NCBI GenBank assembly: GCA_009602725.1
Contig: WELB01000043.1
Location: forward strand, 10,149 to 45,356
Length of the DNA stretch: 35,208 nucleotides
Origin: Spirogloea muscicola
Lineage: Eukaryota > Streptophyta > Zygnematophyceae > Spirogloeales > Spirogloeaceae
Direction of reading: 5' to 3'
A program made the position numbers and the translations under genes. Below, one piece after another: positions 1 through 12,327 of this stretch; position 1 is the stretch's first letter; each line of letters starts with the position of its first letter. Under the pieces are notes generated by a model that worked only from the letters and a program-made list of their open reading frames with translations, was not told where the DNA came from and made no database searches.

Positions 1-60
1 GGCGGCGGCGACGGCGCCGCCGCCGCCGCCGCCGCCGCCGACGCCGGCGAGGAGACCGTA

Positions 61-3000
61 ATGGAAGGGCCGGGGCCATCTGGTGGCGTTCCGGTGGTTC
101 TTGGCCCGTCTGCGCCGCTCGTCCGCCATGGCACGTCGCCGGAGGTGGCGCTAGCAACGGCGGCGGCGGCCGCCGCGGTCCGGCTGCCGCCGTCGATCGT
201 CGTCTCCGCCAAGGCCGCGCCGGCGAGCCCCGGCCGCGGCTGGCGGCGCTCCATCGCGCGCGTCTGGCGCACGCCCGCCGGCCGCCGCGACCGCCGGCCC
301 GACTTCAACCCGGAGGTCCTGACGCGCCAGAAGCGCGAGTGGAGCCAGCTGCAGAAGATGGCCAGGGTTCGAATCCTGTCCCCAACACCCTCCCCCCCCC
401 ATTCTTTCTCAATTACTCTGTCTCTCTGTCTCGCGCTCAAGCGCCCCCTTCGCGACGCTTGCCTTTCTCTCACCACATCACTNCTCTCTGTCTTGTGCTC
501 AAGCGCCGCCTTCACGACGATTGCCTTTCTCTCGCGACGTCACTGTCGCCCCTCTCCCCTAAGCCCCTGAAGCGGGCTGCTGATACTGAAAGAGCGGCTG
601 TGAAAGCCAGCTAGGTGCATAAGGATGGCGTTCATGACCATCTTAGCGGAGCCACAGGCTAAGGCAGACAGGGCGCTCTTAGTAACTCCGTGTCAGCAGT
701 AAGAAGTCAGATTAGCTGAGGAGGGAGGAAGAGCAACCCCAATGCGCAAGCCAGAGGTTGCTGCAAGGCAGCGACCGGCTCGGCAGTGTAAAGCAAGTGC
801 TTGCACCGCTGGGACCCTGTTCTTTTTCCTTCTCCTGTGCTCCTCATTATAATTTCGCCCTCCTGCAGTTGGCTCAGGTCCACGAATCTGCTGGCACGCA
901 GGACCGGAGCTCAGGGCTGGAGGAGGCGGAGCGACTGTTTGAGCACTTTGTGGTGGTCGGGCTGCCGCCAGACACAGACCTGCAGCCCGTTGAGGCTGCA
1001 TTTGCGGGGCAGCGCCGCAGCGAGCGTGCCCGAGAGCGCGCCGAGCGTGCACGCGATGATAACAGCCTCAGCCGCCAGTACCGCGGGCCGTCAGGCCCCT
1101 CGCTCAAGCCGCAAGTTGGCCCTACACGCCCCCTTCCACTCCTACTTCCTCCACCTCTTCCACCATACTTTCAGCTCTGCATAATGCTCTTAATTATCGT
1201 CTTATTCCTTCTGACAGAGTTGCTGTGGCTTGCCAGATCCTATTCAAGTACCCCCCTGGTCGCCGGCTGGCTCTCAAGGACCTACCGCTCTTCTGCTTCC
1301 CGGCGGGCGTACAGGTCGTGTCGCAACCCTTCTGCCAGTAGAAAGAGGATGACGGAGGGGAAGAGAGGAAGAGAGGGAGGTCAGGAGGGAGGGTCGGGTG
1401 GAGGGACGGTGGACAGGGAGGGAGGCAAGCTTGCTGAGCACGTGGCAGTGGAGAGTCGTGTGGCAGTGGGGGAGGACAGAGAGCTTATGGGGGTTAAGGA
1501 AGGAGGTTTGTGCATATGGGAAGATTGGCACGGTGAGGTTTAGGTTAGGCGACGTAATCTTCAAGGGTGGAAGGAGTGGGAGGGGATGAAAGAGGAAGGC
1601 AAGAGGTGAGTTGGATAGGCCAGCGCCAGATGAGCGAGAGGAGGAAGAGAAGGGAGAGAGGGAGGGAGTAAGGGAGGCCTACGAGGTTGGCAGTGTGGCC
1701 GGGGAGGAGGGATAGCTAGGCAGGCTGACCTTCGTAAAGTGAGCAATGAACTCCTGCTTGTCCAATTGGCCCACACTGAGGGTGCCATTCCCGCTCGCCG
1801 CATGCGTGCAGGCACGAGTTGTGGAGCGCACGCCGTCGATGAGTGACCTCAATGACGTGCTCTATGGGCAAGTGAGTGGCCGCCGCTGCTGCAGTGGCCA
1901 GTACGGTCCTGCTCTGCATGTGTGACGCAGTAAGAAATATCACTGCGGGTAAGCTTATATGCACTCTTTAAGGATCGCAAATGCATGAACAGACTTTGAT
2001 CTTTCCAGTCGCCTGACCTTCTGCTTCTCACTCCTCTGCGTCAGGCCCACCAAAAACGGGACGACCAGGCCTTTGTGTTTCGCCTCAAGGTGGGGAGTGT
2101 CTTGGCAGTCGACCCTCCTCCGCCCTCCTACCATCCTCGCCTGGCTTCCCTTCCCCGCAGCCCTTCCCCCCCCGCCCTCTTGCCATGGTCTTTGTGTGCT
2201 TGTCTTCCTCGCTCCTTTTCCTTCTCCTCAGTCGCTTCCACACCGCCTCCTTGCACTTTCTCTGCACAATTCCTGCCTCTTTTCCGTCCTCCTTAGTGCT
2301 TCCACCGTCCTGGTGCCCAGGTGGCAAACAACACGACGCTGTACGGCATCTGCGTGCACGTCCAGGAGGTGGTGCAGCGGTCGCCTGGCGTGCTCGCCGC
2401 GTCGCCCCCGCCGCTCTCGTCGCCGCCAGCGGCCGCCACTGGGGGCCGGCTCCTCACCTCTGCACCGCGCTGCTACTGCTTCCTCACGCGCCTCCCCCTT
2501 TTTGATCTCCATTTTGAGGTCCTGTACAGGTGCTCCTCTCTTCCTCTTCTCTCCACCTCCCCCCTGCCGCAGTCCTCCCTCACGCTATCTGAACCCCTTT
2601 TCCCTCTTTCGCCCTGCTTTTACTTCTGGCTCTCCTACCTCCCTGCCCCATCCCTCCTCCTCCTGTGCCCCTCGCCCCTCACCCCTCACTTTCCACTCTC
2701 ATCTCCCGGATTTGACCTCCTTTTTTCCCCTTCCTGTCTATCCTTTGCCTCCTCCGGTCGGTCCCCTGATATCCTACCTCCACCCTCTTCCTTGCTGATG
2801 CTGCTGCTCTTGCCAACCCCTGTCTCCCTATTATCGCAGCATCGTGGCGCAGGAGCGGCTGGCGCGCATCCGACAGTGCGTGGCGGAGCTGGCCAGCCTC
2901 GATGAGCTCCCTCAGCTGCGGCCGGGACCGCCGTCACCAGAGGCAGCGGCAACCCCACTTGTCCGAAGGTGGTCACACTGGACCACAGCCGGGACGGCCA

Positions 3001-6000
3001 ATTCTACCAGTGGCAGCGATGGCGGCACCCCTGATGACGGTGGCGTTGCTGATGGCGACGATGGCAGCGGGTGGAGCTGGATGGAGGACGCCATCCCGGC
3101 ACGCGCAGTGCTGGGTACGGCTGCCGCAGGCGCCACGCTCCTCCCAGAGTCGTTTCCGGCATCAGCGGCAGTGGCAATGGCACCTACAGATGGAGTTACG
3201 GGCTTCACAGAACCTTCTCATGAGGCTGAAGGTGGAGCTAGCGGTGAGAGTGGAGGTGGGCGGTCTGGACCACATCCCGAGATGACCAGCGACATCTGCG
3301 GCAGCAACGACGCAGCGGTGGAGGTCGTCGCTGAGGTGGAAGCTGCGGCACCAGCAGCTGAGACAGTGGAGCTGATACCATCGGTTAATGAGGTGGAGCA
3401 GGGAGGCGGGGTGAGCGGGGAGAATGAGCTGGTTGGCACCCGAGGTGAGGCGGCGGACGAGGGGCGAGGATGTAGGCAGAGGGAGGAGGCCAGTGCCAGC
3501 GGCAAAGAGGGGGAAGAGGGGAGGAGGAGAGAGGAGCGGGCTGCCTGTGAAGGACCGGATGACGCAGGAGGGGTCGAGGAGCTCGGGGCTACTGAAGTGG
3601 GAGGAGCGGGGAGGGAGGTGGAGCTTGACAAGAAGCTTGAGCAACGGGAGGAGGAGAGACAGACTCGGGAGGAGCCCAGTTTGGTTGCCGGCGAGGAGGA
3701 GGAGGGAGGAGGAACAGCTGGTGATCCCATAACGCGGCTCGTGTCTGAGCCGAGCCTAACGCCATACCTTCAGACAGAGGTCGTCGAAGCGGCAGAGAGT
3801 CATGGCATTGCAACGTCCCCGGAGGAGGCGGCTGCCACCAGCGGAGCCGCCTCCAACCCGTACCGTGCTGGCCTGGATGGAGGCGCACTCGTGCACCGGC
3901 TTGCCAGTTCCGATTCCCTCCACAGGTGAACCTGGCGCGCATAGACTAGGAGTCAGGGCCTTGTGATCTGCATAAGGATAGAGTACCGATTAGAGGGTTT
4001 CAAGGCGTAGGATTCATACTCAGTGCTGGATTTGTACGGTCTGGGAGTCTGTGACCAGCAGCCGCCCCTGCCCTTGCTGAGCAACTGGCGGTCTTTGCGT
4101 GCCTGCCACGTTGCCACCGCCGCGGGCCCTGCAGCCTGGAGGTGGCGTCCAGCCTGAGCTTTGACTCGGAGCCTGAGTCGCTCGACTCTCTGGGCCTGGA
4201 GGACGACTATGGTGCGGCAGCCATCTCGGCCCTCGCCGAGGTGCCCCAACTTCCCCTCCCAACATCTCCTCACCGATTTCCACCCTCGTCCCTGTCCATC
4301 CAGTCGATCCTCTCTACCTCTCTCCCTCCCTCTCTCTTCTCCTGTAGCTCGGCCAATATACGGCTCCCCTCATATACATGAGCACCCTCTGCATGCACGT
4401 GGCTGGCTTTCACAGCCGCTCTTTTGGTATCGGCAGCCGCATTCTTGTCTCTCTCCTCCCTTCCTCTGGGTTTGGACCATCCCCTCAAACCTCTTCTACT
4501 TCCCGATGCTCACAATCCCTCCTTCTCGTCCCCCTCCAACCTTCCTTCCTCTCCCCCCCTCCTCCCCCCTTCTACACAGAGCTGCCTTCGCCCTGTGCAC
4601 TCCTCCCTCCACTTCGTCCTCCTATTCTCTGCTTCACCTTATCAACTTTCCTCCCTGCTCGCTTCGCACCTCCCTCCTCGCTTCATTCCCTCCACCCCTG
4701 CTCCCTGTGCGCCTGCCGGTACCCGAGGTGCTGACCCTGCCCAATTGCTGCTCGCCCGCACCGGAGCGAGCGCAGGCGACTGGCAATGAGGCGCTCCAGG
4801 TGGTGTGCGCGTTCGGGCGGGCTGCAGTGCCGCCGCCAGGTGGTGTGGCCACGTTCCAGCCGCTGGAGCACGTGCCTCCAGTTGCGACGTGGCGCTTCCC
4901 CGCTGCACGGATGGCGTCCTACACCTCTCCCCGTGCCTCGCCTGCCGCCTCGCCACCCGCTTCGCCGCTGCGGCCCCTTAGCCCGCACCTCCCCTCACCG
5001 GACTCGCTGGAGGTCCTCCCCTAGACCTTGAGCTTGATTTACGTGGTCAAATGCAATAAAGTTTTCTGACTCTCGGCGGCCATGTGCTGAGATCTTAATT
5101 ATACCAACGGAGTCCCCATCCTGCAGCAGCTCCAAGCTTGGGCCCCTGAGCCTGCATCCTTTCCTTCGAATTACTGTCTCCCCCAACCTCCATACTCCCT
5201 CCTCCTTCCTCTCTCGCTGCTGCGCCTCTGCTGATGGCCGCCCCTACTGGGCTCCAGGCCCTGCACCAGGTGCCCCCAGCGCTGCGCCTCTCGGAGGAGG
5301 CGGCGTCCCTCGCAGTCTGGGCCATTGCTGCTGCATGCCGCGCCCTCTCCCTCGACAATGTGCACCTTCCTCTCTTCCCCTCCCTCTCTCCTCCCTACCT
5401 CCTTCTCTACGCTCACCTCCTTGCCTCCTTCGGCCTCCCCCCTAGTCGCACTCGCATGGCCAACCTGGCTCAAACCGCGGACTTTGCACCAGCCAACATT
5501 CTGGGCCCTGTAGGCAGCGCCGCCGTCGGCCATCTGATGCATCGCTGTCCATGGCAGGTCCTCGCGATGCTCCTTGGTGCACTCCTCGAGCGGCAGATGG
5601 TCGTCATCTGCCCCAACCTGGTGAGCACCCACCGGGCTGCCATTGCCACCATCGTGCGGCTGCCACTACTGCCCGTTTGTTGTAAGAGCGGCAGCTGCAC
5701 AAACATTGTCAATGATATTGCTCATCCAGCTGTTAACATGGACTCCTGCTTGTCGACTTGCTGAGTACAAGCTCTCAGCATTGGGCTCGACCATTGGCAC
5801 CTCAACCCGTGCTCTCGAGTCCCAAAGGACAAGCCTCACTTTTTGCCATTTGACTTTGACCAGCCGGCTTGGCCGGAGCCCCTATGCAGGGCATTTTGAC
5901 GGCAGTCGTCCTGGCGCTCATCCCAATGCTCCAGCCTTACTTCTGGCAGAGCGTCCTCCTCCCGGTGCGCACCTCGTGCCCCTTGAACACTCCAAACCCC

Positions 6001-7961
6001 CAAATTTGGAGCCTAGAGGTTTCTCTGTGGTCTGCTCTGCAGTCAAGGGCTATCAGCCTCTCAAACTTGCCCTGGTCTTCAGAAAGTTGGCCATATACGT
6101 GTAGCTAATAGTGCTCAAGAACGGATCACAGCAATGGCAAGTCAAGGGGGCCTGATTGTTGACTTTGCACGTCTCAAATCAGACGTAATAGCATCCTGCG
6201 ACTTGCTGCAGTGATGAGCCTCAGTTGGGGTGACAAATGTCCATGTAGAGAAAGTCATGAGATCGATGTCATGTTTAAGAGAGAGAGTTTCGTTGATTAC
6301 GATTGGGCTGATGCTGGTTCTTGCAGATCCTCCCTGCCGACCTCCTCGACTTTCTGGACGCCCCCGTGCCGTTCATCGTGAGCCACTTTACTTTGGGCAT
6401 TTGCCTCCGCGCTGAGTTGTGCCCTTGCATGTAACACACGGATACGCCAGCATTGAGCTGACTGTTCCTGGGCTCCACCATGGAGGAGCTTGTGTCTGGT
6501 CACTCAGCCTGCTGACTGCAGCGAGCATGAGTACTGGGGCCGCAGGTCGGCGTCCAGCACAAGACAGCGGAAGTACGGGCAAAGACGGCGAACCTCCTCC
6601 GAGTCAACGTTTACAAAAACAAGGTCCGGTATAAGCAGCCTGCTCTTGTTGTCCACTCTATACCATCTTCAAGCCTCGTAGCGTGCACTAGGAAACTATA
6701 GCCTCACGCATAGGCTTGTCTTGTCAAGATTGACTAACCTGCGCAATGGTACAATGAGGCGTGCTTACAGTACAGTTGTGGGTCGTAGAGAATAACCTTG
6801 TGATGTGCTTGTGCAAAGAAGCTGCACTTAACTTCATGACTTGTTGACACCCAAAGCATGAAATTCTGACTGCTATCTGATGACTAACTCATACTTACTC
6901 TTCACAAGTATATCCTGCATATACTACCAGATTCTTGGTGTTATTTCCATCGAGGGGAATTTTAGAGTCAGGAAATTGAATCGTGTGCCTCTGATAAGCG
7001 GCAAGGCGAGTTTTGGCACAGGTGAAGATGTCGGTGTCTCTACCGCCGCTGCCGAAGCACGCGGAGTTGCTGCAGAAGTTGCAGCCATTCCATGCGCGGC
7101 TTATGGCGGCCCCCGACGCTCATCGCCGGCCTATCTATCGCACAACCACTGCTCAGGTGCCTACCTTGTATGCTACGTCCTTCCAAGTTACATACAGGCT
7201 CTTAAGCTTAGCAAGGTTGAGAATTACAAGAAGAGTGCTGGATTGCTTGGGTTTATAAATATGCACCCCCGACGTATATGAAACTCTATCAAGACTAACA
7301 TATCTTGTTCTCGTTCTGGCAGGTAAGGGATGCAGAGGGCTTTCTTGGCGTCTTGGGCAGCTACTTGGAGTCCCTCTGCACGGACCTTCGCACGCACTCC
7401 ATCACCGATGTCCAGGACAACAACGACAAGGTACAGAATGCACACAGAGCTACTGTCGACTTGCAATTGTCTCACAGGTTGAATATTTGCTATTGATGCA
7501 TGCAACCCAAGGGACGATCCTTTGCCGCAGTGCTTGCTGCTCGCTGAATCACGACTGCTTGATCCATCTCTCTTGTAGACTATTTCCATAACCTCAGCTG
7601 CATCTCACCTGCAATGACTTGCTACGTAGGTGTCATTACTGCTGAAGGACAGCTTCGTGGACTCGTTCACTCCTAAGGACCGGCCCTTTATCAAGGTTAA
7701 TCAGCCGTGGACTGCTCCCTCTAGCTCTTGATATACACCAGCATAGAAGTGGCACATTTAGCAAGAATTGCAAGCCCCAATATGTCTGCATGAGGCAACT
7801 ATCTTGCACACTCCATGACCTATAGAATTGATGAAAGTCAGAGTCTCTCGCTTTGTGATGCAGTCTCAGTGCTGCTTTGCTTTTCGGTGCAGCTCTTTGT
7901 AGAAACGCAGCTCTTCTCAGTGCACTGCGACACAGTTCTATGCACAACATCCAGCCCTTGA
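61..7961 (+). CDS. DENN-domain protein (probable Rab GEF), 18 exons
   Basis: Exons I infer: 61-366, 878-1114 (or from 869), 1237-1314, 1812-1871, 2045-2089, 2321-2529, 2840-3925, 4135-4240, 4728-5012, 5258-5359, 5558-5620, 5890-5964, 6327-6377, 6546-6623, 7022-7156, 7323-7430, 7630-7695, 7893-7961. All junctions are GT-AG and phases agree, giving about 1052 residues ending in TGA. uDENN: LFEHFVVVGLPP and ILFKYPPGRRLAL (residues about 120-210). cDENN: ERTPSMSDLNDVLYGQ, TLYGICVHVQEVVQR, then FQPLEH, LLGALLERQMVVICPNL and FLDAPVPFIV (about 210-900). dDENN-like tail after VGVQHKTAEV. Known DENN proteins are guanine-nucleotide exchange factors for Rab GTPases in membrane traffic; the order resembles land-plant DENN (AEX-3) proteins. 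Exon 7 puts about 360 acidic, low-complexity residues inside cDENN. The frame is open upstream to base 1 (Gly/Ala run), so the true start may lie outside. Least certain: starts of exons 2 and 10, end of exon 9. Confidence 0.88.
422..543. repeat. 60-bp tandem duplication in DENN intron 1
   Basis: Two pyrimidine-rich units, 422-482 and 484-543, share the order CTCTCTGTCT, GCTCAAGCGC, CGACG and TTGCCTTTCTCT. The single undetermined base (N, 483) lies exactly at the unit boundary, so copy number here may be an assembly artefact. Confidence 0.8.
571..656 (+). repeat. Dispersed repeat in DENN intron 1, inverted copy in intron 8
   Basis: About 85 bases centred on AGAGCGGCTGTGAAAGCCAG are found again, reverse-complemented, at 4361-4440 in intron 8 of the same gene. 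Similarity extends on both sides (GCTGCxGATAC before, GTGCAT and GGAGCC after). It has a short GGCTG/CAGCC-like core, reminiscent of the retroelement tails elsewhere in the window but not identical. Confidence 0.7.
4361..4440 (-). repeat. Second copy of the intron 1 repeat, inverted, in DENN intron 8
   Basis: Reverse complement matches 571-656 over about 75-80 bases with a 20-base identical core. Intron 8 (4241-4727) is also flanked by a direct repeat CCGAGGTGC at its two splice junctions. Confidence 0.7.
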
Positions 7962-8360
7962 AGGGCTGTCAGGCGCATGCCAAGTGGTACCTCTGCTGCC
8001 ACTTGGCGCATCATGATGGCCATGGTTTGTGTGTCGCCGACGTTGCTTCAGCTATTTATGACAGGCAGTGGCCTCTTCTATGACTTCTTGAGGACAAGAA
8101 TGAGAGACAAAGGCAGCTACGGATATTCAAACATTCAGGGCAGCCTATTTGACTGGTTGTTCGGCAGAGTTCACATTCTGCAAAAATGGATGGAGCAGTT
8201 CTGCAGTGTATTGGCAGTCACGAAAACTGGGCTATTGCCAGCATCTTAGCAGCATCACAATCGCCACACGTCTCATCGAACATGCTGGATTGAAGCTCAT
8301 CAGGTGTAGAAGTAGCACTCGAGGAGAAGTTAGAGGGAGCAGTGGGCTTGTCGCAGACCT
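7962..8360. other. Intergenic region between convergent DENN and protease 1 genes
   Basis: The two genes converge here. I see no conserved coding signal and no clear TGTAA near the DENN stop; short open frames look like chance. Confidence 0.5.
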
Positions 8361-8365
8361 TTACA
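8361..8365 (-). terminator. Putative TGTAA polyadenylation signal of protease 1
   Basis: TGTAA on the minus strand, about 176 bases after the protease 1 stop codon. TGTAA is the usual poly(A) signal of chlorophyte algae; assignment here rests on position only. Confidence 0.4.
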
Positions 8366-8540
8366 TACGATAATGCTCAAAGTGAACCTGAGGGCGAGGA
8401 AAAGGGGCATCACCGTCGCCAATCGGAGGGTGGCGTGAGGTGATGCGGTTTTCCCAGCCCTCTTCTCGTAAGTGTGGCCGGCGACGCCACCATGCTGCTT
8501 GGGACTACCGACGTAGCTCGCTGGCAAGCCGTAATGGAGA

Positions 8541-11462
8541 TCAACCATGGTGACCCTGGCTGGGAGGACGGTGGCCCTGCCCTGCAGGATGCCTCCGCTT
8601 CTGGCCTGGGCTCTTTGGGGTGTTGCCAGTTAACTTGGACGGCGGCCGCTGCGATGCCCCACCGACGGGGCGCTGTGGCGGCGGTGGTGGCAGCAGCGGC
8701 GGTGGAGGAGAGGGCGGCGGCGGCGGCGACAGAGCCGGCGGTGGCGGCGAGGGTGGCGGCGGCGGCAGCCGCACGACGGCGCCCGGGCCCGAGCGCTGGC
8801 AGTCCACACCGGGCATCCAGCCGAGCCGGTTGGCCTCCACGTCCCACACGAGCAGCGTGTTCTGCTGGCCGATGTTGCCGATGATGTTGGCGTTGTCGGC
8901 GCCCTCGAGCACACCGAGGCATGCGATGCCAGCCGAGTACCGCACCATGTACTGCTGGCCGGTCATGGTGTAGACACCACCGTCTGCGAGGTGCAGAGCC
9001 AGCGGCGGGAAGTAGACGTCCAACTCCGCTTGCAACGCCGTCTGGACCTCGTAGCACGCCGGATAGCCGCGGAACGCAAACGGCGCCGACGGTGCGGCTG
9101 CTTCCACCTCCGCCGCGAGCGGGCCATACAGGCGCTTCGACGCCGTCGAGAGCGTGGAACCCGTGTCGAAGATCGTCACGGCCAGCGCCGACGCCGGCAG
9201 CGCCAGCTGCCGGCCACCGAAACTCACGCCCGCGACGTCGATCATGTAGTACGTGTCCAGGTCCGGCTCGTCGAGATGTGCGAGCGGCGTGTACGTCACG
9301 CCTGCAACCGGAACTGTTCGCCTCCCAAATGACAAGTAACCATGTGATGTATACACATCCTCGCGTGTAACCAGGCAGGTCGTGAAGATCCCTCCATAGA
9401 TGCTTCGTACCTGGGCACCAACTCCGTCAGACAACAGAGCGAAGTCAGACCAAGTCAGCTCTCCTGATGCCCGCTCGGACCAACTCTGTTTTCAATTTGC
9501 AATCTGCACCTGTCATTGGTGTCATGGACGCAGCGGTGTCCTGGATTTCTGTGATGTATGGCTTTTGGGTTGTGAGTGGGCACAGGGATGTCAGCACAAG
9601 AGATCAGCTCAGGAGCTTTTCTGCACTCCTCTTGGCAACAGAATGTGCAGCAATGGCATAGTCGACCTTGATGCAAAGCGGCCTTGCAAGATGGAAGATG
9701 CTATTACGATTAGGTACGCGGCTGCAGCAGCTGTGGCAGCTGCAGCACGGGCCATGGAGACGGCGCTGTGGGCAGAGGCTCACCTGCTGTGTGAATGAGA
9801 GGGCGCCCTTGCCCATGCCGATGAGCCCGCCGGTGACGGAGAAGATGCCAGTGTTCCTGTCGCCGCAGCCCATGACCAGGCTGACTGACCTAAGCTGCCC
9901 GCCCGCTTCCTCCAGCACGACCGTGTCGGAGGCAAGCTGCCCGCTAGTCTGCGACCCGTCCCCGTAGCCGTAATCGTACGTGCAGGCGGCAGCGGCAGCG
10001 ACGGCGTCTGAGCTCTTGCAGGCATTGCTGGCATCTGCTAACGCGGCACAGGACGCGTGGCTGCACTGGAGCGAGGCAAACGAGGACGAGGCAGCCGGGC
10101 GGAAGATGGGCAGTGCCTGCTGGTAGCACAACACGCAGGGCTGGCACTGCATGCACAAGCATTGCAACTAGCCACATCAGACGTGGGCCTTCACGTGCAC
10201 TTGCAGATTTCTGATCTTGTAACAGCTGGCGACACCACATAATGCTGCTCTTGTGCAGCTTCTGCTGGTTAATAATAAGCACGCTTGCATAACTCGACCA
10301 TGCGGACATTCTGGGAGCACACTGAGGTGGCAATGAGCGAGACCTGCATCCAGGTGAGGTCGGAGCCTGTGTCCATTGTGAGCTGCACCTTCTGCAAGGG
10401 GTGCATGACCACCGAGCGCCTGGTCTTGTCAGTCGACCAGGAGGGCAGAGACGGTGTGAGGACGATATAGGGGCAATGACTAAAGGGCTTGTGTCGAAGA
10501 AAGGAGTCTGTATTAGGTGATGGAGGGCCTGTTTGGCCAAGTACAAAGGCAAGCACATTGCCAGATGTACGTCACCTGCTGCTAAGCTGACCCGCTCAGT
10601 AACCACGAGTCAGCACATAGGGGTCGCTAACAGTCGAGGTTAGGGGCTTGCAGAATGGGAGTGCTAGGAAGAAAGACGCAGTGAAGAAGAGTTACGAGGT
10701 CAAGTGTGGCTGAGGAGGGTGCTGGTCAAGAGGGGGTCACAAGGAGGGAGGTCCTGAGGGAGGTCCAGCACCTGCGGAGGTGTGCCGATGAGTATGTTCA
10801 CAAAGTAGTCGCTGAGTCCGAGCTCGAAGCCCGGGTAGAGCTCCTGGAAGAAGTCCGTCTCAACGCTCAGCGGCACGCCAGTGGCGGCAGCCGGCTTGTC
10901 CTCCGTGCCGCCAAACGGCTCTGCAGCAGCCGTGAGGCCCGCTGAGGCTGCTGCTGCCACGCGCCGGCCCACCCGCTGGGCGCGCGCGCGGGAGCGCAGG
11001 ATGCCAGCGGCGTGCTGTGCGCCCACGCTGCCATTGTGCTGCGCCTTGAGCCCAGGTCCGTGGCGCTTGTTGTCCACGTGCTCGAGCTCATAACTGGCAC
11101 AGCCAACATGACGAGTGCTGCGTGAGCAACACATCGCTTTCAGACTGCAAGCGGGGGCAAGTAGACCTTACTGCAGTGGACGGCAATCTACCTCAGGTGC
11201 TGACCATCTTCGTGCCTCAGGAAGCGCCGGCCTCCGCGGAGGCTGGGAGGCAACACTGTGGCATGGGCATACATGCGAGCTTCGTCAGGGCCAGCTGCTC
11301 CTCTTCCCCAGTTACTTACCACCATTGGGAAGCTGATGATCTACTGGGACGCCCATTGTCGACCCGAGGGGGCCTCAGCTTATGGGACTTACCTTCCGGC
11401 AGCTGCGCCCACGCCGGGATCGCGCAGAGGACCAGGAGCACAGCCACGCGCAAGACAGTCAT
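8541..11462 (-). CDS. Nepenthesin-like aspartic protease 1 (A1 family), secreted
   Basis: Minus-strand exons: 11462-11393, 11191-11167 (small, tentative), 11144-10772, 10391-10344, 10146-9784, 9410-8541. Phases agree and give about 582 residues. The start is chosen for a clean signal peptide (MTVLRVAVLLVLCAIPAWA) followed by a GTAAGT donor. A propeptide-like YELEHVD precedes YPGF and IGTPPQ. The first catalytic site DTGSD (Asp about 163) has its own 48-base exon; the second is FDTGS (about 375). A cysteine-rich CQPCVLCYQQ insert follows the first site, as in nepenthesins, then CTYDYGYGDGSQTSG. The C-terminus is a PPPPPSPPPP-type proline run with a basic Gly/His tail, common in volvocine and other green algae. 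Likely secreted or vacuolar acid endopeptidase; substrate unknown. A retroelement tail lies in the 10771-10392 intron. The 25-base exon and start of exon 3 are the weak points. Confidence 0.85.
10503..10633 (-). mobile_element. 5'-truncated family A LINE tail in protease 1 intron
   Basis: Matches the 3' end of the family A element at 13975-17850: GTACGTCACCTGCTGCTAAG, the stop region and the plus-strand signature TGGAGGGCCTG. It lies in the same sense as the protease gene, inside the intron between the YPGF exon and the DTGSD exon. No clean target-site duplication seen. Confidence 0.8.
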
Positions 11463-11751
11463 AGTGCACGCCTACCGAGGCAAACAAGCGTCGTCAGTGT
11501 CACTGCCGTGTACCAGCATTGGCTTTCAAGTTGCATGCCCAAACCTGGGATCTTGACAGCAAGAGGTGATGGCGCAGGAGTTGGAACCGAGCCGACAGTG
11601 CAGAGACTAGTGGGTGCTACGACAGATGAGACTACTGGAGGAAGTAGAGAAGAAGCAATGACGATGAGCTGGCAGCGGACTCGTGGCAGCACCGAGGAAA
11701 CAAAGGAGCCTCAGCAGATGAGAAAGGGTAGGAGTTGGTGGAGGCGAGCCG

Positions 11752-11935
11752 AAGGAAGATGGAGTCTGTACTGAGTGATGGAGGGCCTGAGTGGCCAAGT
11801 ACTATGGCAAGCACAGTCACAGATGTGCATCACCTGCTGCTAAGCTGACCCGCTAAGTACCCACGGGTCAGCACGTAGAGGTCGCTGACTGATGCCCCAA
11901 CACCAGACGGCAATCGACAAGCCCTTGTGCCAAAG
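11752..11935 (-). mobile_element. 5'-truncated family A LINE tail upstream of protease 1
   Basis: Homologous to the family A 3' end up to the codons before its stop (the CTTGTCGATTGCCGTC block is shared with 14120-14140). More diverged than the intron copy. It lies about 290 bases upstream of the protease 1 start codon, so it could overlap the promoter. Confidence 0.75.
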
Positions 11936-12327
11936 CAGGAGAAGATGCAGCGAGAAAGGAGATGGAGGTAAGGCGGAGAATCTCCAAAATACGAAGAGGA
12001 GACTCTCTCGCTAGAGCTTGCGCCGTCCGGACGTGGGCTCGGTACCTAGAATCGACCGCCAGACCGGCACATTGCGAATGCCGCCGCGCCGAGAGCCGCT
12101 GGCGGTGATGGGCCGGTGGCGTCGCCGCTGGGTTCACCGCCGCCGTCGAGGCCCACAGCCGTCGAGGCCGTCTGGAGCGGCCGTGGCTGGCGAGCGCCCG
12201 GGCGAGCTGGGCTTCCCGCGGAGGGCAGAGAGACTGGACCAGGGCCAGAAACGAAGGGCCGAAACGGGCCAAAGCCACACAGCCCGAGCCCCCTTCGTCA
12301 CTCCATTGTAGCCCCATTTCTACAAGT
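11936..12327. other. GC-rich stretch, no supported gene
   Basis: Open on both strands for up to 149 codons but Arg/Pro/Ala-rich and without recognisable domains. It might be older retroelement sequence continuing the family A fragment; I cannot show this. Confidence 0.3.

Noticed and set aside
360-382. GGTTCGAATCC, a tRNA T-loop (B box) motif
   Set aside because: No acceptor stem, anticodon arm or A box at the right distance, and it overlaps the exon 1 donor. Chance or a very decayed tRNA-derived repeat.
3162-3730. Long minus-strand frames opposite DENN exon 7
   Set aside because: Ser/Pro-rich shadows of the acidic low-complexity exon; no splice or domain support.
8620-8973. Gly/Ala-rich plus-strand frames over 8474-8973
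   Set aside because: They are the antisense shadow of the protease 1 poly-proline tail.
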